Shown here: positions 9,016 through 16,938 of the stretch, piece after piece
Layout: every line of letters starts with the position of its first letter
Position numbering within the stretch: the first letter of the stretch is position 1
Assembly: GCA_902725215.1 (NCBI GenBank)
Contig: CACUVI010000028.1
Span: 113,872 to 177,871, forward strand
Origin: Rhodospirillaceae bacterium LM-1
GTDB taxonomy: Bacteria > Pseudomonadota > Alphaproteobacteria > Rhodospirillales > WMHbin7
Direction: 5' to 3'
DNA length: 64,000 nt
The notes under the pieces: generated by a model
What the model was told of the DNA's origin: nothing
The model's database searches: none
Seen by the model: the letters and a program-made list of their open reading frames with translations, nothing else
Position numbers and translations under genes: made by a program

Positions 9016-10419
9016 ATGCTCAACGGGATTGTCAATGTCAGGGTGGTGATTGCCGCATCGAGGCCGCTGGCCTTGGCGAGCGGGGCCTTCGCCCTTGTCG
9101 GCCTTGGGGGCTACGCCTTTTCCATCGAGGACTTGTATCGGCCAATCGAAGGTGGCCCGGCGTCGCATCCAATGACGCTGCTCGTGGTGCTTTTGCTGAC
9201 GATGGCGGTTACTACCCGGTCGAAGCGCGGCGGCATGGCGGCAGCCGTCGCCGCACTTGCCATATGTCTGCTGAGAGTGTTCCCGGCAATTCCTCAGGAT
9301 TATTTTGAGGCACTTACTCCGTTCGGGGCTATCGTCAGGAATGAGTTGGCGTTGGGTCAGAAGAACGCCATGGGCGTGAACACGGCATTCATGTTGCTGC
9401 TGATTTCGTTGGCAGCGCTGTCGGGGAGGAGCCGGCAAACGAAAAGGTCACAAACCCTTGCCTTCCTTTCACTTGCCTTTCCCTCGGTGGCGATCACGGG
9501 CTACGCCTACGACCTTCCGAAATTTTACGGTCAGATGTCCCTGTCCACCCTGACGATGGGCATACCCCTGGGGCTTGCCGTGGCGGGAATGACCGCAAAT
9601 CGCGGAATGCTTCGCGCTGTCCTCAGTCCGCATATCACGGGCCGGATTTCCCGCATTCAGATTTTCTTGGGGCTGCTGGTGCCCTTTGCCATCGGCTATC
9701 TGCTGATCAAGACGGTCGGACATATCGGAGACACCAGCATGTTTGGCGTTTTCGTCATCGTCGTTAGTTGGTTCATCATCTTCCTCGTTTCGTTCGCAAG
9801 CGTCATTCACGAGCGCGTCGATCACGCCAGAAGATTGCATGAACGCTTGCTTGAACGCAGCGCCAGCATCGACCCACTGACCGGTTTGTTCAATCGTCGG
9901 AAATTCGACGTTCTGTGCCAACAAGAAGAAGCCCGCTTTTGCAGATCGGGCCAGCCACTCTCATTGATCGTGCTGGACATCGACCATTTCAAGCGTGTCA
10001 ACGATACCGGCGGACACCCGGTAGGCGACTTTGTGCTGAAAACGGTGGCTAGGCTTCTTGGGGACCATGTGCGCAGCGTCGATGCGGTCGGGCGCTTGGG
10101 CGGCGAGGAATTCGCAATTCTGCTGCCGAACACCGACGAGAGCGGCGTTGTCTATAAGGCCGAGTCGCTTCGCCGCCTGATCGAAAGCCTCCATTTCGAT
10201 CCTTGGTCGGGTCATGACGGCCAGATCACCGCCTCGTTTGGCTGCGCGACTTTGATGAAAGAGGAAACGGTCCCGGCAATTTTTGAGCGGGCGGATGCGG
10301 CTCTATACAGCGCAAAAGAAAAAGGCCGCAACCAAGTTATTCTATCCGCAAGCGTTCAAGAGACGGATACGGGACAGGCGCAGGAACCTCTAGAAGAAGT
10401 TAAATCGGGGGAACGCTAA
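9016..10419 (+). CDS. Membrane-anchored diguanylate cyclase (GGDEF)
   Basis: The enzyme condenses two GTP to c-di-GMP. The N-terminal 260 residues are strongly hydrophobic, with around seven or eight membrane spans (for example VLLLTMAVTT and FLGLLVPFAIGYLL), and form an integral-membrane sensory module of unknown ligand. The GGDEF domain follows a linker beginning DPLTGLFNRRKFD. The active site GGEEF is intact near residue 361, and RSVD lies five residues upstream, so the inhibitory I-site is present. A strong ribosome-binding site (GGGGGAGG) precedes the ATG. It is the first of three GGDEF genes in a row, and its stop overlaps that of the next, opposite gene. Confidence 0.93.
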   Translation: MLNGIVNVRVVIAASRPLALASGAFALVGLGGYAFSIEDLYRPIEGGPASHPMTLLVVLLLTMAVTTRSKRGGMAAAVAALAICLLRVFPAIPQDYFEALTPFGAIVRNELALGQKNAMGVNTAFMLLLISLAALSGRSRQTKRSQTLAFLSLAFPSVAITGYAYDLPKFYGQMSLSTLTMGIPLGLAVAGMTANRGMLRAVLSPHITGRISRIQIFLGLLVPFAIGYLLIKTVGHIGDTSMFGVFVIVVSWFIIFLVSFASVIHERVDHARRLHERLLERSASIDPLTGLFNRRKFDVLCQQEEARFCRSGQPLSLIVLDIDHFKRVNDTGGHPVGDFVLKTVARLLGDHVRSVDAVGRLGGEEFAILLPNTDESGVVYKAESLRRLIESLHFDPWSGHDGQITASFGCATLMKEETVPAIFERADAALYSAKEKGRNQVILSASVQETDTGQAQEPLEEVKSGER

Positions 10420-11474
10420 GTTTTCAATTCCAGCGACGCATGTTCAAGATCGGTCTGGCTCATCACCCGGTTGCGGCCAGAACGTTTGGCTAGGTACAGC
10501 GCCTCGTCGGCCCGCTGGATCAGTTGGCTTAGCGGTTCGCCCAGAACATATTCCGCCACGCCGATCGACAAGGTGATCTGGCCCAGGCTTTGGCCGGTGC
10601 GCTTGTTGGTCACCTGCTTGTTGGCCACGTTGTTGCGAATGTTTTCGCCTGCGGTCAACGCGCTTTTCAATTCGGTCTTGGGGAAGATGACCGAGAATTC
10701 CTCGCCGCCATAGCGGGCCGCCGTATCCTGGCCCTTGACGCTGTCAACCAGCGTGCGGGCCACCAGCTTCAGCACCTGATCGCCCATCTGATGGCCGTAG
10801 GTGTCGTTGAACTTCTTGAAGAAGTCGATGTCGATCATGGCCAAGCAAAGCGGCTCGCCGGTCTCCATGATCTGCATGGCGGATTCGCGCAGCGCGATGT
10901 CGAACAGCTTGCGGTTGGCGATGCCGGTAAGCGCGTCGGTCATCGCCTCGCGCTTCACCTCGTCCAGATTGTCGCGAAGCTGCTTGATCTCCTTGGACGA
11001 AGTCTCCAGCTTGACCTCAAGCTCCTGATTGGCTTCGGCGATCGAGCGCGTCTCGGTCATCACCGTTTTCAGCATATTCTGGATGTCGCCCAGTTTTTCC
11101 TTGTCTTGCAGGCTGTCCGAAAAATTCTTCAGCGTCTCGCCGTAATTGTTGGCGCCCTGAACCGCGTTGCCCAACACGCCCATCATCTGTCCCAGCATGA
11201 CTTCGATACGCTGGGTCGCCTTGTGCAAGGCTTGGCTTTCATTCTCGTGACCGAAGAATTTCTGGCGAAGGTCCATCAGAACCTTCTCGTCGAAATCCAT
11301 CTTGTTGCTGATCAGAATGTCGACGGCGCGACGAAGATCGGGATAGTTGCCCGAAACATAGGTGTACCAGATCGCAAAATTACCCGGGTGTGGCGGCACC
11401 TGGTGCGACTTCATCAACTCCACCGCCTGTCCGGCATAGGACATGGCTTGCTCGAATCTTTCGGGGTACTCCAT
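10416..11474 (-). CDS. Soluble diguanylate cyclase (GGDEF) with helical N-terminal domain
   Basis: The protein has 352 residues and no membrane segment. Residues 1-100 contain PHPGNFAIWYTYVSGNYPDL, a pattern found at the front of a group of alphaproteobacterial diguanylate cyclases, followed by a long coiled coil at about 115-175. The GGDEF domain starts at DALTGIANRKLFD and has an intact GGEEF near residue 258. The I-site position reads KGQD instead of RxxD, so product inhibition may be lost. It converges on the neighbouring cyclase with a four-base stop overlap. A weak -10-like TATAGT lies upstream, but I found no matching -35. Confidence 0.93.
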   Translation of the reverse strand: MEYPERFEQAMSYAGQAVELMKSHQVPPHPGNFAIWYTYVSGNYPDLRRAVDILISNKMDFDEKVLMDLRQKFFGHENESQALHKATQRIEVMLGQMMGVLGNAVQGANNYGETLKNFSDSLQDKEKLGDIQNMLKTVMTETRSIAEANQELEVKLETSSKEIKQLRDNLDEVKREAMTDALTGIANRKLFDIALRESAMQIMETGEPLCLAMIDIDFFKKFNDTYGHQMGDQVLKLVARTLVDSVKGQDTAARYGGEEFSVIFPKTELKSALTAGENIRNNVANKQVTNKRTGQSLGQITLSIGVAEYVLGEPLSQLIQRADEALYLAKRSGRNRVMSQTDLEHASLELKT

Positions 11475-11666
11475 GGTCCCGACACCCCCATCTTATTCAC
11501 CCGCTGACACTATAATGACGCCTGAGCAGAAGAAAAGAGTTATCGTTTTATAATTTTCATGACGTTGGCGTGCGTTCTCTCCATTGGCTCGCTATGCGGG
11601 TTTGCTGCTAAGGGGCGCAAACCGGTCAGTGGAAATGGCCGGACAGAATCATCCGCAAGGAGCGGG

Positions 11667-11720
11667 ATGTTGACCGCCGTCAAGGCCATCGTGCTGGTTT
11701 TAAAGTTAAAAATGGTCTAG
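11667..11720 (+). CDS. Possible 17-residue leader peptide upstream of a diguanylate cyclase gene
   Basis: This is a short ORF, below the usual length threshold. It starts with ATG four bases after a perfect AAGGAG and encodes MLTAVKAIVLVLKLKMV, a hydrophobic and basic peptide, ending 10 bases before the cyclase ATG at 11731. The cyclase itself has no good ribosome-binding site, so the small ORF could deliver ribosomes to it by translational coupling. Its first codons coincide with the TTGAC palindrome described separately, so the sequence could instead be a protein-binding site that happens to be open. Only an inference. Confidence 0.3.
   Translation: MLTAVKAIVLVLKLKMV
11670..11683. promoter_or_regulatory. 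FNR/CRP-family-like palindrome upstream of a diguanylate cyclase gene
   Basis: The sequence TTGAC-CGCC-GTCAA is a perfect inverted repeat with the spacing used by FNR, FixK and DNR-type regulators (five-base arms, four-base spacer). It ends 47 bases before the ATG at 11731. With the palindrome centred about 41 bases before transcription, the -10 region would fall in the AT-rich stretch at 11704-11711 (AGTTAAAA), which is reasonable for an activated promoter. A similar site precedes the bacteriohemerythrin gene at 37850. Confidence 0.45.
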
Positions 11721-11730
11721 TCTATGGGCG

Positions 11731-12963
11731 ATGGGCGATCAGCCACATAACAATGCTCCGGAAAACGGGATGCGGGACGAGCAGTATCGAAACAGCAGGC
11801 AGGGGGCGGGCGGTCTGCGCGCGCTTAAAGCGGCGGCGCTGCAATATGCGCGCACGCAACTGCCCGACGTGCTGTTCTCTACGGGACATTCGACCTATCT
11901 GACCCGTCATCGGGTGGAAGCGATCTTGTTGCGCACCCGCATGGTGGCGGGCGCATTCTCGGTCCTGACCTTGCTGTGGATCGCGCTCGACGCCATCACC
12001 TTGCCCTGGCCGGAATGGGGCTATCTGGCGGCCATCCGCTTGATCGCATCGTTGGTGTTCGCCTTTGTGGCCATGCCGCCGCGCCGGGAATGGAACTTGG
12101 CTGGCGCGCTGGCGATGCTGGCCCTGATTCTGTCCATCCCGCTCAGCTTTTTCTTGGCGGCCCAATTCGTGTTCCAAGGCGTCGAGCTGACGGGATTGGC
12201 GCTGATCAACGCCAGGCTTTACGATGCCCTGCCTTTCATCGTGCTGGCAGGCCTTTCCGTCTATCCGCTGGTGGTTTCGGAAGGGCTGCTGTTCGCCCTG
12301 GTCGTGCTGGGTTTGGCGGCTCTGGGGCCGGTGGTGGCCGGGCGTTTCGACTGGACGCGCGAACTGACTACGCTATGGGTGTTGGCGGTCATTCTGGGCA
12401 TCTATGCTTTCGCGGGCATGATCCAGTTGCATTACATGATCGCTCTGCTGAAGCGCGCCAGCCACGATACGCTGACCGGCGCCTTCACAAGGCGCAGCGG
12501 CATGGAGCTTCTGGACAGCCAGTTCAAGGACAGCCTTGATCGCGGCCTGCCGATGACCTTGGCCTTCTTCGACATCGACAATTTCAAAAGCGTCAACGAC
12601 GTGCATGGCCATGACGAGGGCGACCGGGTGCTGCGCGTGGCCTCGCAGAAACTGGGGCGCCTGTTGCGCCAGGGCGATTCCGTCATTCGCTGGGGCGGCG
12701 AGGAATTTCTGGTCGTCATGATGGGAGCCGATCCGCAGGGTGCTCGCATAGCGCTTCAGCGCGTCATGCAGGAATGGCTGGGCGACCGGCCCGGCGGCGG
12801 CGGTCCGGTCACGGCCAGCATCGGCGTGGCGGAACGCATCCGCGACGGCGTGCAGGACTGGCCGCAATTGGTGGAACTGGCCGATCTGCGCATGTACAAG
12901 TCGAAAAGTTCGGGCAAGGCGCGCTGCACCTTCTCGGACGACGACGTGATGCTGCCGGGATAG
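11731..12963 (+). CDS. Membrane-anchored diguanylate cyclase (GGDEF)
   Basis: This 410-residue protein has a polar N-terminus, then about six membrane spans between residues 70 and 235 (MVAGAFSVLTLLWIALDAI to AVILGIYAFAGMI), and a C-terminal GGDEF domain starting at DTLTGAFTRRSGM. The active site RWGGEEF is intact near residue 320, with RQGD five residues before it, so the product-inhibition site is kept. It should make c-di-GMP in response to a signal read in or at the membrane. The start at 11731 has only a weak ribosome-binding site; an in-frame ATG at 11770 is an alternative. It converges on proB with an eight-base gap. Confidence 0.92.
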   Translation: MGDQPHNNAPENGMRDEQYRNSRQGAGGLRALKAAALQYARTQLPDVLFSTGHSTYLTRHRVEAILLRTRMVAGAFSVLTLLWIALDAITLPWPEWGYLAAIRLIASLVFAFVAMPPRREWNLAGALAMLALILSIPLSFFLAAQFVFQGVELTGLALINARLYDALPFIVLAGLSVYPLVVSEGLLFALVVLGLAALGPVVAGRFDWTRELTTLWVLAVILGIYAFAGMIQLHYMIALLKRASHDTLTGAFTRRSGMELLDSQFKDSLDRGLPMTLAFFDIDNFKSVNDVHGHDEGDRVLRVASQKLGRLLRQGDSVIRWGGEEFLVVMMGADPQGARIALQRVMQEWLGDRPGGGGPVTASIGVAERIRDGVQDWPQLVELADLRMYKSKSSGKARCTFSDDDVMLPG

Positions 12964-12971
12964 GCTGTTTC

Positions 12972-14090
12972 CTATTCCACCACCAGATCGTCGCGGTGGA
13001 CCAGCTCTTCCTTGCCCCGATAGCCCAGAATGGCCTCGATCTCGCCGCTTTTGCGCCCGGCAATCCGCTTGGCTTCGTCGGCGCCGTAAGCCACCAGACC
13101 GCGTCCCAGCACGCGGCCCGCTTTGTCGGCGAAGGCCACGCAATCGCCCTTCTGGAACTGACCATCGATCTTCACCACGCCGGCCGGCAGCAATGATCGG
13201 CCCTTGGAAAGGGCGGTCACCGCGCCGTCGTCCAGCACCAGCGTGCCCGAAACCGACAATGCGCCCGCGATCCAGCTTTTGCGGGCCTGCCTGGGTTCCG
13301 ATTGTGGGATGAACCAGGTGCAGCGTCCGCCATTTTCAAGCCTAGCCAGCGGATTGAGCGCATCGCCCAACCCGATCGCCATCTTGCAGCCCGCCCCCAT
13401 GGCGATGCGGGCGGCGATCAGCTTGGTGACCATGCCGCCCGAGCCGACGCTTGATCCCACGCTGCCCGCCATGGCTTCGATCTTGGGGGTGATTTCACGG
13501 ATTTCCGCCAGGAATTCGGCGTCCGGATTCTTGCGCGGATCATTGGTGTAAAGCCCGTCGATATCCGAGAACAGCACCAGCACGTCAGCACCCGTCATCT
13601 CGGCCACGCGCGCCGCCAAGCGGTCGTTGTCGCCGAAGCGGATTTCCTGGGTGGCCACGGTGTCGTTTTCGTTGATCACCGGCACGGCGCCCTGGGCCAG
13701 CAGGGTGATCAGCGTGTTGCGCGCGTTGAGATAGCGGTTGCGGTTCTCGCTGTCTTCCAGCGTCAGCAGCACTTGGGCCGCCACGATATTGTGCCGGGCC
13801 AGCGCTTCTTGATAGGCGTGGGCCAGTCGGATTTGTCCGGCGGCGGCGGCGGCCTGCTTTTCATCCAGGCGCAAGGGGCCGGGCTTCAGGCCCAGCGGGC
13901 GGCGTCCGACCGCGATGGCGCCCGACGTTACAACGATGACGTCGGCGCCTCTTTGGCGCAGAACCGCGATGTCGTCGGCCAGGGTTTCCAGCCATTTGCG
14001 CCGCACATGGCCGCTACTTTCATCGACCAGCAGCGACGAGCCGATCTTCACCACCACGCGCTTGGCCTGACGCAGGGGATTGGCTTTCAT
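12972..14090 (-). CDS. proB: Glutamate 5-kinase
   Basis: ProB phosphorylates glutamate with ATP in the first step of proline synthesis. The amino-acid kinase domain covers residues 1-260 ([39 protein letters not shown]), followed by a C-terminal PUA domain at about 285-372. The ATG at 14090 gives the usual 372 residues and overlaps the obgE stop (ATGA); an upstream in-frame start would add 37 residues that overlap obgE and look nothing like ProB. In many relatives proA follows in the same operon. Here the next gene is an opposite-strand cyclase, so proA must be elsewhere. Confidence 0.96.
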   Translation of the reverse strand: MKANPLRQAKRVVVKIGSSLLVDESSGHVRRKWLETLADDIAVLRQRGADVIVVTSGAIAVGRRPLGLKPGPLRLDEKQAAAAAGQIRLAHAYQEALARHNIVAAQVLLTLEDSENRNRYLNARNTLITLLAQGAVPVINENDTVATQEIRFGDNDRLAARVAEMTGADVLVLFSDIDGLYTNDPRKNPDAEFLAEIREITPKIEAMAGSVGSSVGSGGMVTKLIAARIAMGAGCKMAIGLGDALNPLARLENGGRCTWFIPQSEPRQARKSWIAGALSVSGTLVLDDGAVTALSKGRSLLPAGVVKIDGQFQKGDCVAFADKAGRVLGRGLVAYGADEAKRIAGRKSGEIEAILGYRGKEELVHRDDLVVE

Positions 14091-15097
14091 TTTTCCCGGC
14101 CTTTGTTCTTGGCCGTCTGGATCGTCTGATCCAGCAGACGAAGCACGTCTTTCACGCCCTCGCCCGACACGCCCGAGATGGGATGGACGGCGCGTCGGCA
14201 AGCCTTCTTCAATTGGGCCTGCTTGGCCGCGATCTCTTCAGGCGTCAGGGCGTCGATCTTGTTGAGCGCCGTGATCTCGGGCTTCTTGTCCAGCCCATTG
14301 CCATAGGCCTTCAACTCGTGCCGGATGGTGCGCCAACTGGCGGCCACGTCTTCCTCGGTGGCGTCCACCAGATGCAACAGCACCCGGCAGCGTTCGATAT
14401 GGCCCAGGAAACGGTCGCCCAGACCAGCCCCTTCATGAGCGCCCTCGATCAATCCCGGAATGTCGGCGATCACGAATTCCCGCTCATCGACATAAGCCAC
14501 GCCCAGATTGGGGTGCAAGGTGGTGAAGGGATAAGCGGCGATCTTGGGCCTGGCGCGGGTGACGGCGGCCAAAAAGGTTGATTTGCCCGCATTGGGCAGA
14601 CCCACCAGCCCCACGTCGGCGATCAGCTTCAGGCGCAGCCAGACCCACATTTCCTGTCCCGGCCAGCCGTCGTCGGCGCGCCTGGGCGCTTGGTTGGTCG
14701 AGCTTTTGAAATGCATGTTGCCAAAACCGCCGTCGCCGCCCTTCAGCAATTTCACGCGCTGGCCGGGTTCGGTGATGTCGGCCAGAATTTCATCCTTGTC
14801 CTCGGTCAGGATTTGCGTGCCGATCGGCACGGCGATTTCCAACCCTTCGCCGTCGCCGCCGGTGCGGTTCTGGCCCATGCCGTGATGGCCCTTCTCGGCC
14901 TTGAAATGCTGACGATAGCGAAAATCGATCAGGGTGTTGAGGTTCTGGTGGCCGACGAAGGTGATGTCGCCGCCCTTGCCGCCGTTGCCGCCGTCGGGTC
15001 CGCCGAATTCGATGAAGCGTTCGCGACGGAACGAGCAGGCGCCGGCGCCGCCGTCGCCGCTTTGCAGATAGATCTTGCACTCGTCCAGGAATTTCAT
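14087..15097 (-). CDS. obgE: Obg/CgtA ribosome-associated GTPase
   Basis: This essential GTPase acts in 50S ribosome assembly and stress signalling. Residues 1-159 form the glycine-rich Obg fold ([30 protein letters not shown]), and the G domain follows with GLPNAGKST near residue 167, [12 protein letters not shown] and NKID. The 336-residue length is typical of alphaproteobacterial Obg proteins that lack a long C-terminal extension. The gene lies between rpmA and proB, the standard order. A strong terminator precedes it, so it probably has its own promoter or depends on read-through. Confidence 0.97.
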   Translation of the reverse strand: MKFLDECKIYLQSGDGGAGACSFRRERFIEFGGPDGGNGGKGGDITFVGHQNLNTLIDFRYRQHFKAEKGHHGMGQNRTGGDGEGLEIAVPIGTQILTEDKDEILADITEPGQRVKLLKGGDGGFGNMHFKSSTNQAPRRADDGWPGQEMWVWLRLKLIADVGLVGLPNAGKSTFLAAVTRARPKIAAYPFTTLHPNLGVAYVDEREFVIADIPGLIEGAHEGAGLGDRFLGHIERCRVLLHLVDATEEDVAASWRTIRHELKAYGNGLDKKPEITALNKIDALTPEEIAAKQAQLKKACRRAVHPISGVSGEGVKDVLRLLDQTIQTAKNKGREK

Positions 15098-15120
15098 GGC
15101 GGCACTTTATTTCCAGAAAG

Positions 15121-15150
15121 CAAAAAGGGGAAGGCGGCGCCTTCCCCTTT
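15121..15150 (-). terminator. Rho-independent terminator after rplU-rpmA
   Basis: A perfect 12-base-pair stem (GCCTTCCCCTTT at 15139-15150 against its complement at 15124-15135) encloses a three-base loop. Read on the minus strand it ends in five Ts. It starts 23 bases after the rpmA stop. Such a stable hairpin should stop most transcripts before obgE. Confidence 0.88.
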
Positions 15151-15173
15151 GCAGAATTTCAAGGCGCTTGCCG

Positions 15174-15431
15174 TTACTCGGCGTTCTCGACCGACACGAA
15201 GGTGCGGCCCTTCAGGCCGGTGGCGAAGGCCACCTTGCCATTGATCAGCGCGAACAAGGTGTGATCCTTGCCGATGCCGACATTGGCGCCCGGATGGAAC
15301 TGGGTGCCGCGTTGGCGCACCAGAATGTTTCCAGCCAGCACGGCCTGTCCGCCGAAGCGCTTCACGCCCAGGCGCTGAGCGTTCGAATCGCGACCGTTGC
15401 GTGAGCTGCCGCCTGCTTTTTTATGTGCCAT
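15174..15431 (-). CDS. rpmA: 50S ribosomal protein L27
   Basis: L27 is the small, basic 50S protein whose N-terminus reaches the peptidyl-transferase centre. The 85-residue product begins [16 protein letters not shown], the diagnostic L27 start, and continues with [20 protein letters not shown]. There is no N-terminal extension of the kind processed in Firmicutes. It lies 23 bases downstream of rplU in the conserved L21-L27 operon and is followed by a strong terminator. Confidence 0.98.
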   Translation of the reverse strand: MAHKKAGGSSRNGRDSNAQRLGVKRFGGQAVLAGNILVRQRGTQFHPGANVGIGKDHTLFALINGKVAFATGLKGRTFVSVENAE

Positions 15432-15454
15432 CTCTAAATCCTCCGAAAGGCGCT

Positions 15455-15754
15455 TTAGGCCTTGATGCCGGTGATCTTGATCGTCGTCAGGTCCTGACGA
15501 TGACCATTCTTGCGGCGCGAGCTTTTGCGGCGGCGCTTCTTGAAAACGATCAGCTTGGGGCCGCGCGTCTGCTCGACGATCTCCGCCGACACCGAGGCAC
15601 CGGCAACCAGGGGCCTGCCGACCTTGCCGCCCGCCATCAAAACCTGATCCAGCGTAAGGGCCGTACCCGGCTCGCCAACCAGCTTTTCCACGGTGATGAT
15701 GTCGTTTTCGGCGACCCTGTACTGCTTGCCGCCCGTCTTGACCACTGCGAACAT
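15455..15754 (-). CDS. rplU: 50S ribosomal protein L21
   Basis: L21 binds 23S rRNA and the L20 region of the large subunit. The 99-residue protein starts [20 protein letters not shown] and has the basic [16 protein letters not shown] segment typical of L21, ending TIKITGIKA. It is the first gene of the rplU-rpmA operon. A near-consensus promoter lies 57 bases upstream, giving a leader of about 50 bases. I saw no obvious autoregulatory structure in that leader beyond a short GC-rich hairpin. Confidence 0.98.
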   Translation of the reverse strand: MFAVVKTGGKQYRVAENDIITVEKLVGEPGTALTLDQVLMAGGKVGRPLVAGASVSAEIVEQTRGPKLIVFKKRRRKSSRRKNGHRQDLTTIKITGIKA

Positions 15755-15810
15755 GACCCACCTGTCAAAATAAGTATGCGCGGCAGACCCTGTCCGCCAC
15801 GAGAGGGCGG

Positions 15811-15839
15811 AACATAGTCTTGGGTTTCGCCCTTGTCAA
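15811..15839 (-). promoter_or_regulatory. Sigma-70 type promoter for rplU-rpmA
   Basis: On the minus strand a consensus -35 TTGACA (15839-15834) is separated by exactly 17 bases from TATGTT (15816-15811). The -35 overlaps the stop codon of the upstream YdjM-like gene. Predicted transcription starts near 15804, about 50 bases before the rplU ATG. Confidence 0.8.
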
Positions 15840-16357
15840 CGGGATTCCACGACCTTCAGGACCTCTTTGAAGGCCTTTCCCGCCCTGGCTAGATCGCCCG
15901 TTTCGGCCCCCGCGGCGGCCAACCCGGCCCCCAACGCGCCGATCAGGGCGATCTCGGCTAGGCTTCCGGTGCGCAACAGACGCAGGCCATAGGCCTGTTT
16001 GCTGGGCCAGGCCAGGGGAATGCCCGACAGGGTCATGCTGTCGGCCAGCAGATGCGACAGATAGCCCACCGCCAAGGGGGCGGCCAGATTCCCGGTTCCG
16101 GCCAACCCCAGGAAAAGGGCCAGGGCCGCCACGGCCAGCAGGGAATGGGTGACGCCCCGGTGCCCGATCAGGGCGGCCAGCGGGATCGAGACCAAGGCCA
16201 TGCGCCTGCCCGCCCAGGACTTGGGATGGTCGATATCGGGCAGCAATGACCCCAGGGCGGCCAGACCCAGGGCGGCGGGTTCGGCAGGTTGGCCGGTGGC
16301 CTGGGCCACCCCCCACCACAAAGCGCTCCCGATCACGACATGCGACACGGCCATCAT
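15836..16357 (-). CDS. YdjM/DUF457-type membrane-bound metal-dependent hydrolase
   Basis: The 173-residue protein has four or five hydrophobic segments and the conserved polar residues of the YdjM/DUF457 family: LLPDIDHPKS near residue 38, HRGVTHSLL near 66 and GYLSHLLADSMT near 98. These His/Asp residues resemble a membrane-embedded metal site, and E. coli YdjM belongs to the SOS regulon, but the reaction is not known. The ATG at 16357 is followed by a second ATG. It starts nine bases after a small antitoxin-like ORF, so the two may share a transcript. The rplU promoter overlaps its 3' end. Confidence 0.8.
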   Translation of the reverse strand: MMAVSHVVIGSALWWGVAQATGQPAEPAALGLAALGSLLPDIDHPKSWAGRRMALVSIPLAALIGHRGVTHSLLAVAALALFLGLAGTGNLAAPLAVGYLSHLLADSMTLSGIPLAWPSKQAYGLRLLRTGSLAEIALIGALGAGLAAAGAETGDLARAGKAFKEVLKVVESR

Positions 16358-16366
16358 GATTGCTGA

Positions 16367-16540
16367 TTATCCAGCTTTAGGCGGTGGCAGTTCGTGGTCC
16401 GGGTCCCATGAGAGCAGCCGCTCGCGGATCTTTTCATGCGGGATTGTCCGGTCTGCCTTGATATCGGCCAAGCCTTCATGGATGGCTTCTCGAAAGTTTG
16501 CTTCGGAAAGAAGGGGCGGAAGAATGCGCTTTGCAGGCAT
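16367..16540 (-). CDS. Small orphan antitoxin-like protein, 57 residues (possible frameshifted N-terminus)
   Basis: Read by hand on the minus strand, this frame encodes a 57-residue protein with FREAIHEGLADIKADRTIPH, then EKIRERLLSWDPDHELPPPK. The pattern of a GLADIKAGR-type helix followed by IPHE and a WGTDNELPPP-like tail is common in RelB-like antitoxins that sit directly before RelE/ParE toxins. No toxin gene follows; the YdjM-like gene begins nine bases later. The ATG at 16540 lacks a ribosome-binding site. A better one (AGAGGGA) lies before an ATG at 16559 in another frame, so the original start may have been lost by a frameshift. Confidence 0.55.
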   Translation of the reverse strand: MPAKRILPPLLSEANFREAIHEGLADIKADRTIPHEKIRERLLSWDPDHELPPPKAG

Positions 16541-16571
16541 TGGAAAGGGTGTTGCTCATTTTGTCCCTCTG

Positions 16572-16603
16572 CGTCATGGCCGGGCTTGACCCGGCCATCC
16601 ACG
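16572..16603. repeat. REP-like palindromic repeat, left copy
   Basis: This 32-base element contains a perfect 9-base-pair stem (ATGGCCGGG against CCCGGCCAT) with a five-base loop. It is the exact reverse complement of the copy at 16939-16970. It begins three bases beyond the stop of the GIY-YIG gene. Similar ATGGCCGGGCTTGACCCGG repeats are scattered in many alphaproteobacterial genomes. Confidence 0.9.
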
Positions 16604-16606
16604 TGC

Positions 16607-16896
16607 TTAAGTCCATTGATCGTATAAATCGTTCCAGTCCGGATTTGAATCTAGAATCAGCCGGACCTTCCAGGCGCGAGGCCAGTGCTTGATATTCTTT
16701 TCACGCTGAATGGCTGTTTGAATCGTGTCGTGGTGCTCGGCATAGACAAGGCATTTCAGGCCATGACGTTTTGTGAAGCCATCCGCCATGCCCTCACGAT
16801 GCTCCCAAACACGCCGCAACAAATCGCTGGTGACGCCCCGACGTAAAGCGTCCCGTTCGGCCTGTTGGTCATGATGTAGACCCAACCACCCTGCAT
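16607..16896 (-). pseudogene. GIY-YIG endonuclease-like gene, broken by a frameshift
   Basis: From the ATG at 16896 the minus strand encodes MQGGWVYIMTNRPNGTLYVG, which has the GIY and YIG elements of a stand-alone GIY-YIG nuclease. After GTCGGGG the frame is wrong: the downstream frame reads VTSDLLRRVWEHREGMADGF and continues to a normal end, ...NDLYDQWT. Five bases stand where three or six are needed, near 16838-16842, so one base was inserted or two were lost, unless this is a sequencing error. The family is frequent in alphaproteobacteria and its role is unknown. The gene sits tightly between two inverted REP copies, suggesting a small mobile or REP-linked unit. Confidence 0.82.
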
Positions 16897-16938
16897 ATGC
16901 TAATCGTAGAGTGACTTGCGGCTTAGTTGCAATCGGCG

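Noticed and set aside
11475-11560. Promoter for the soluble diguanylate cyclase (TATAGT on the minus strand)
   Set aside because: The sequence 17-18 bases upstream does not resemble a -35 element, so it is not reported as a feature.
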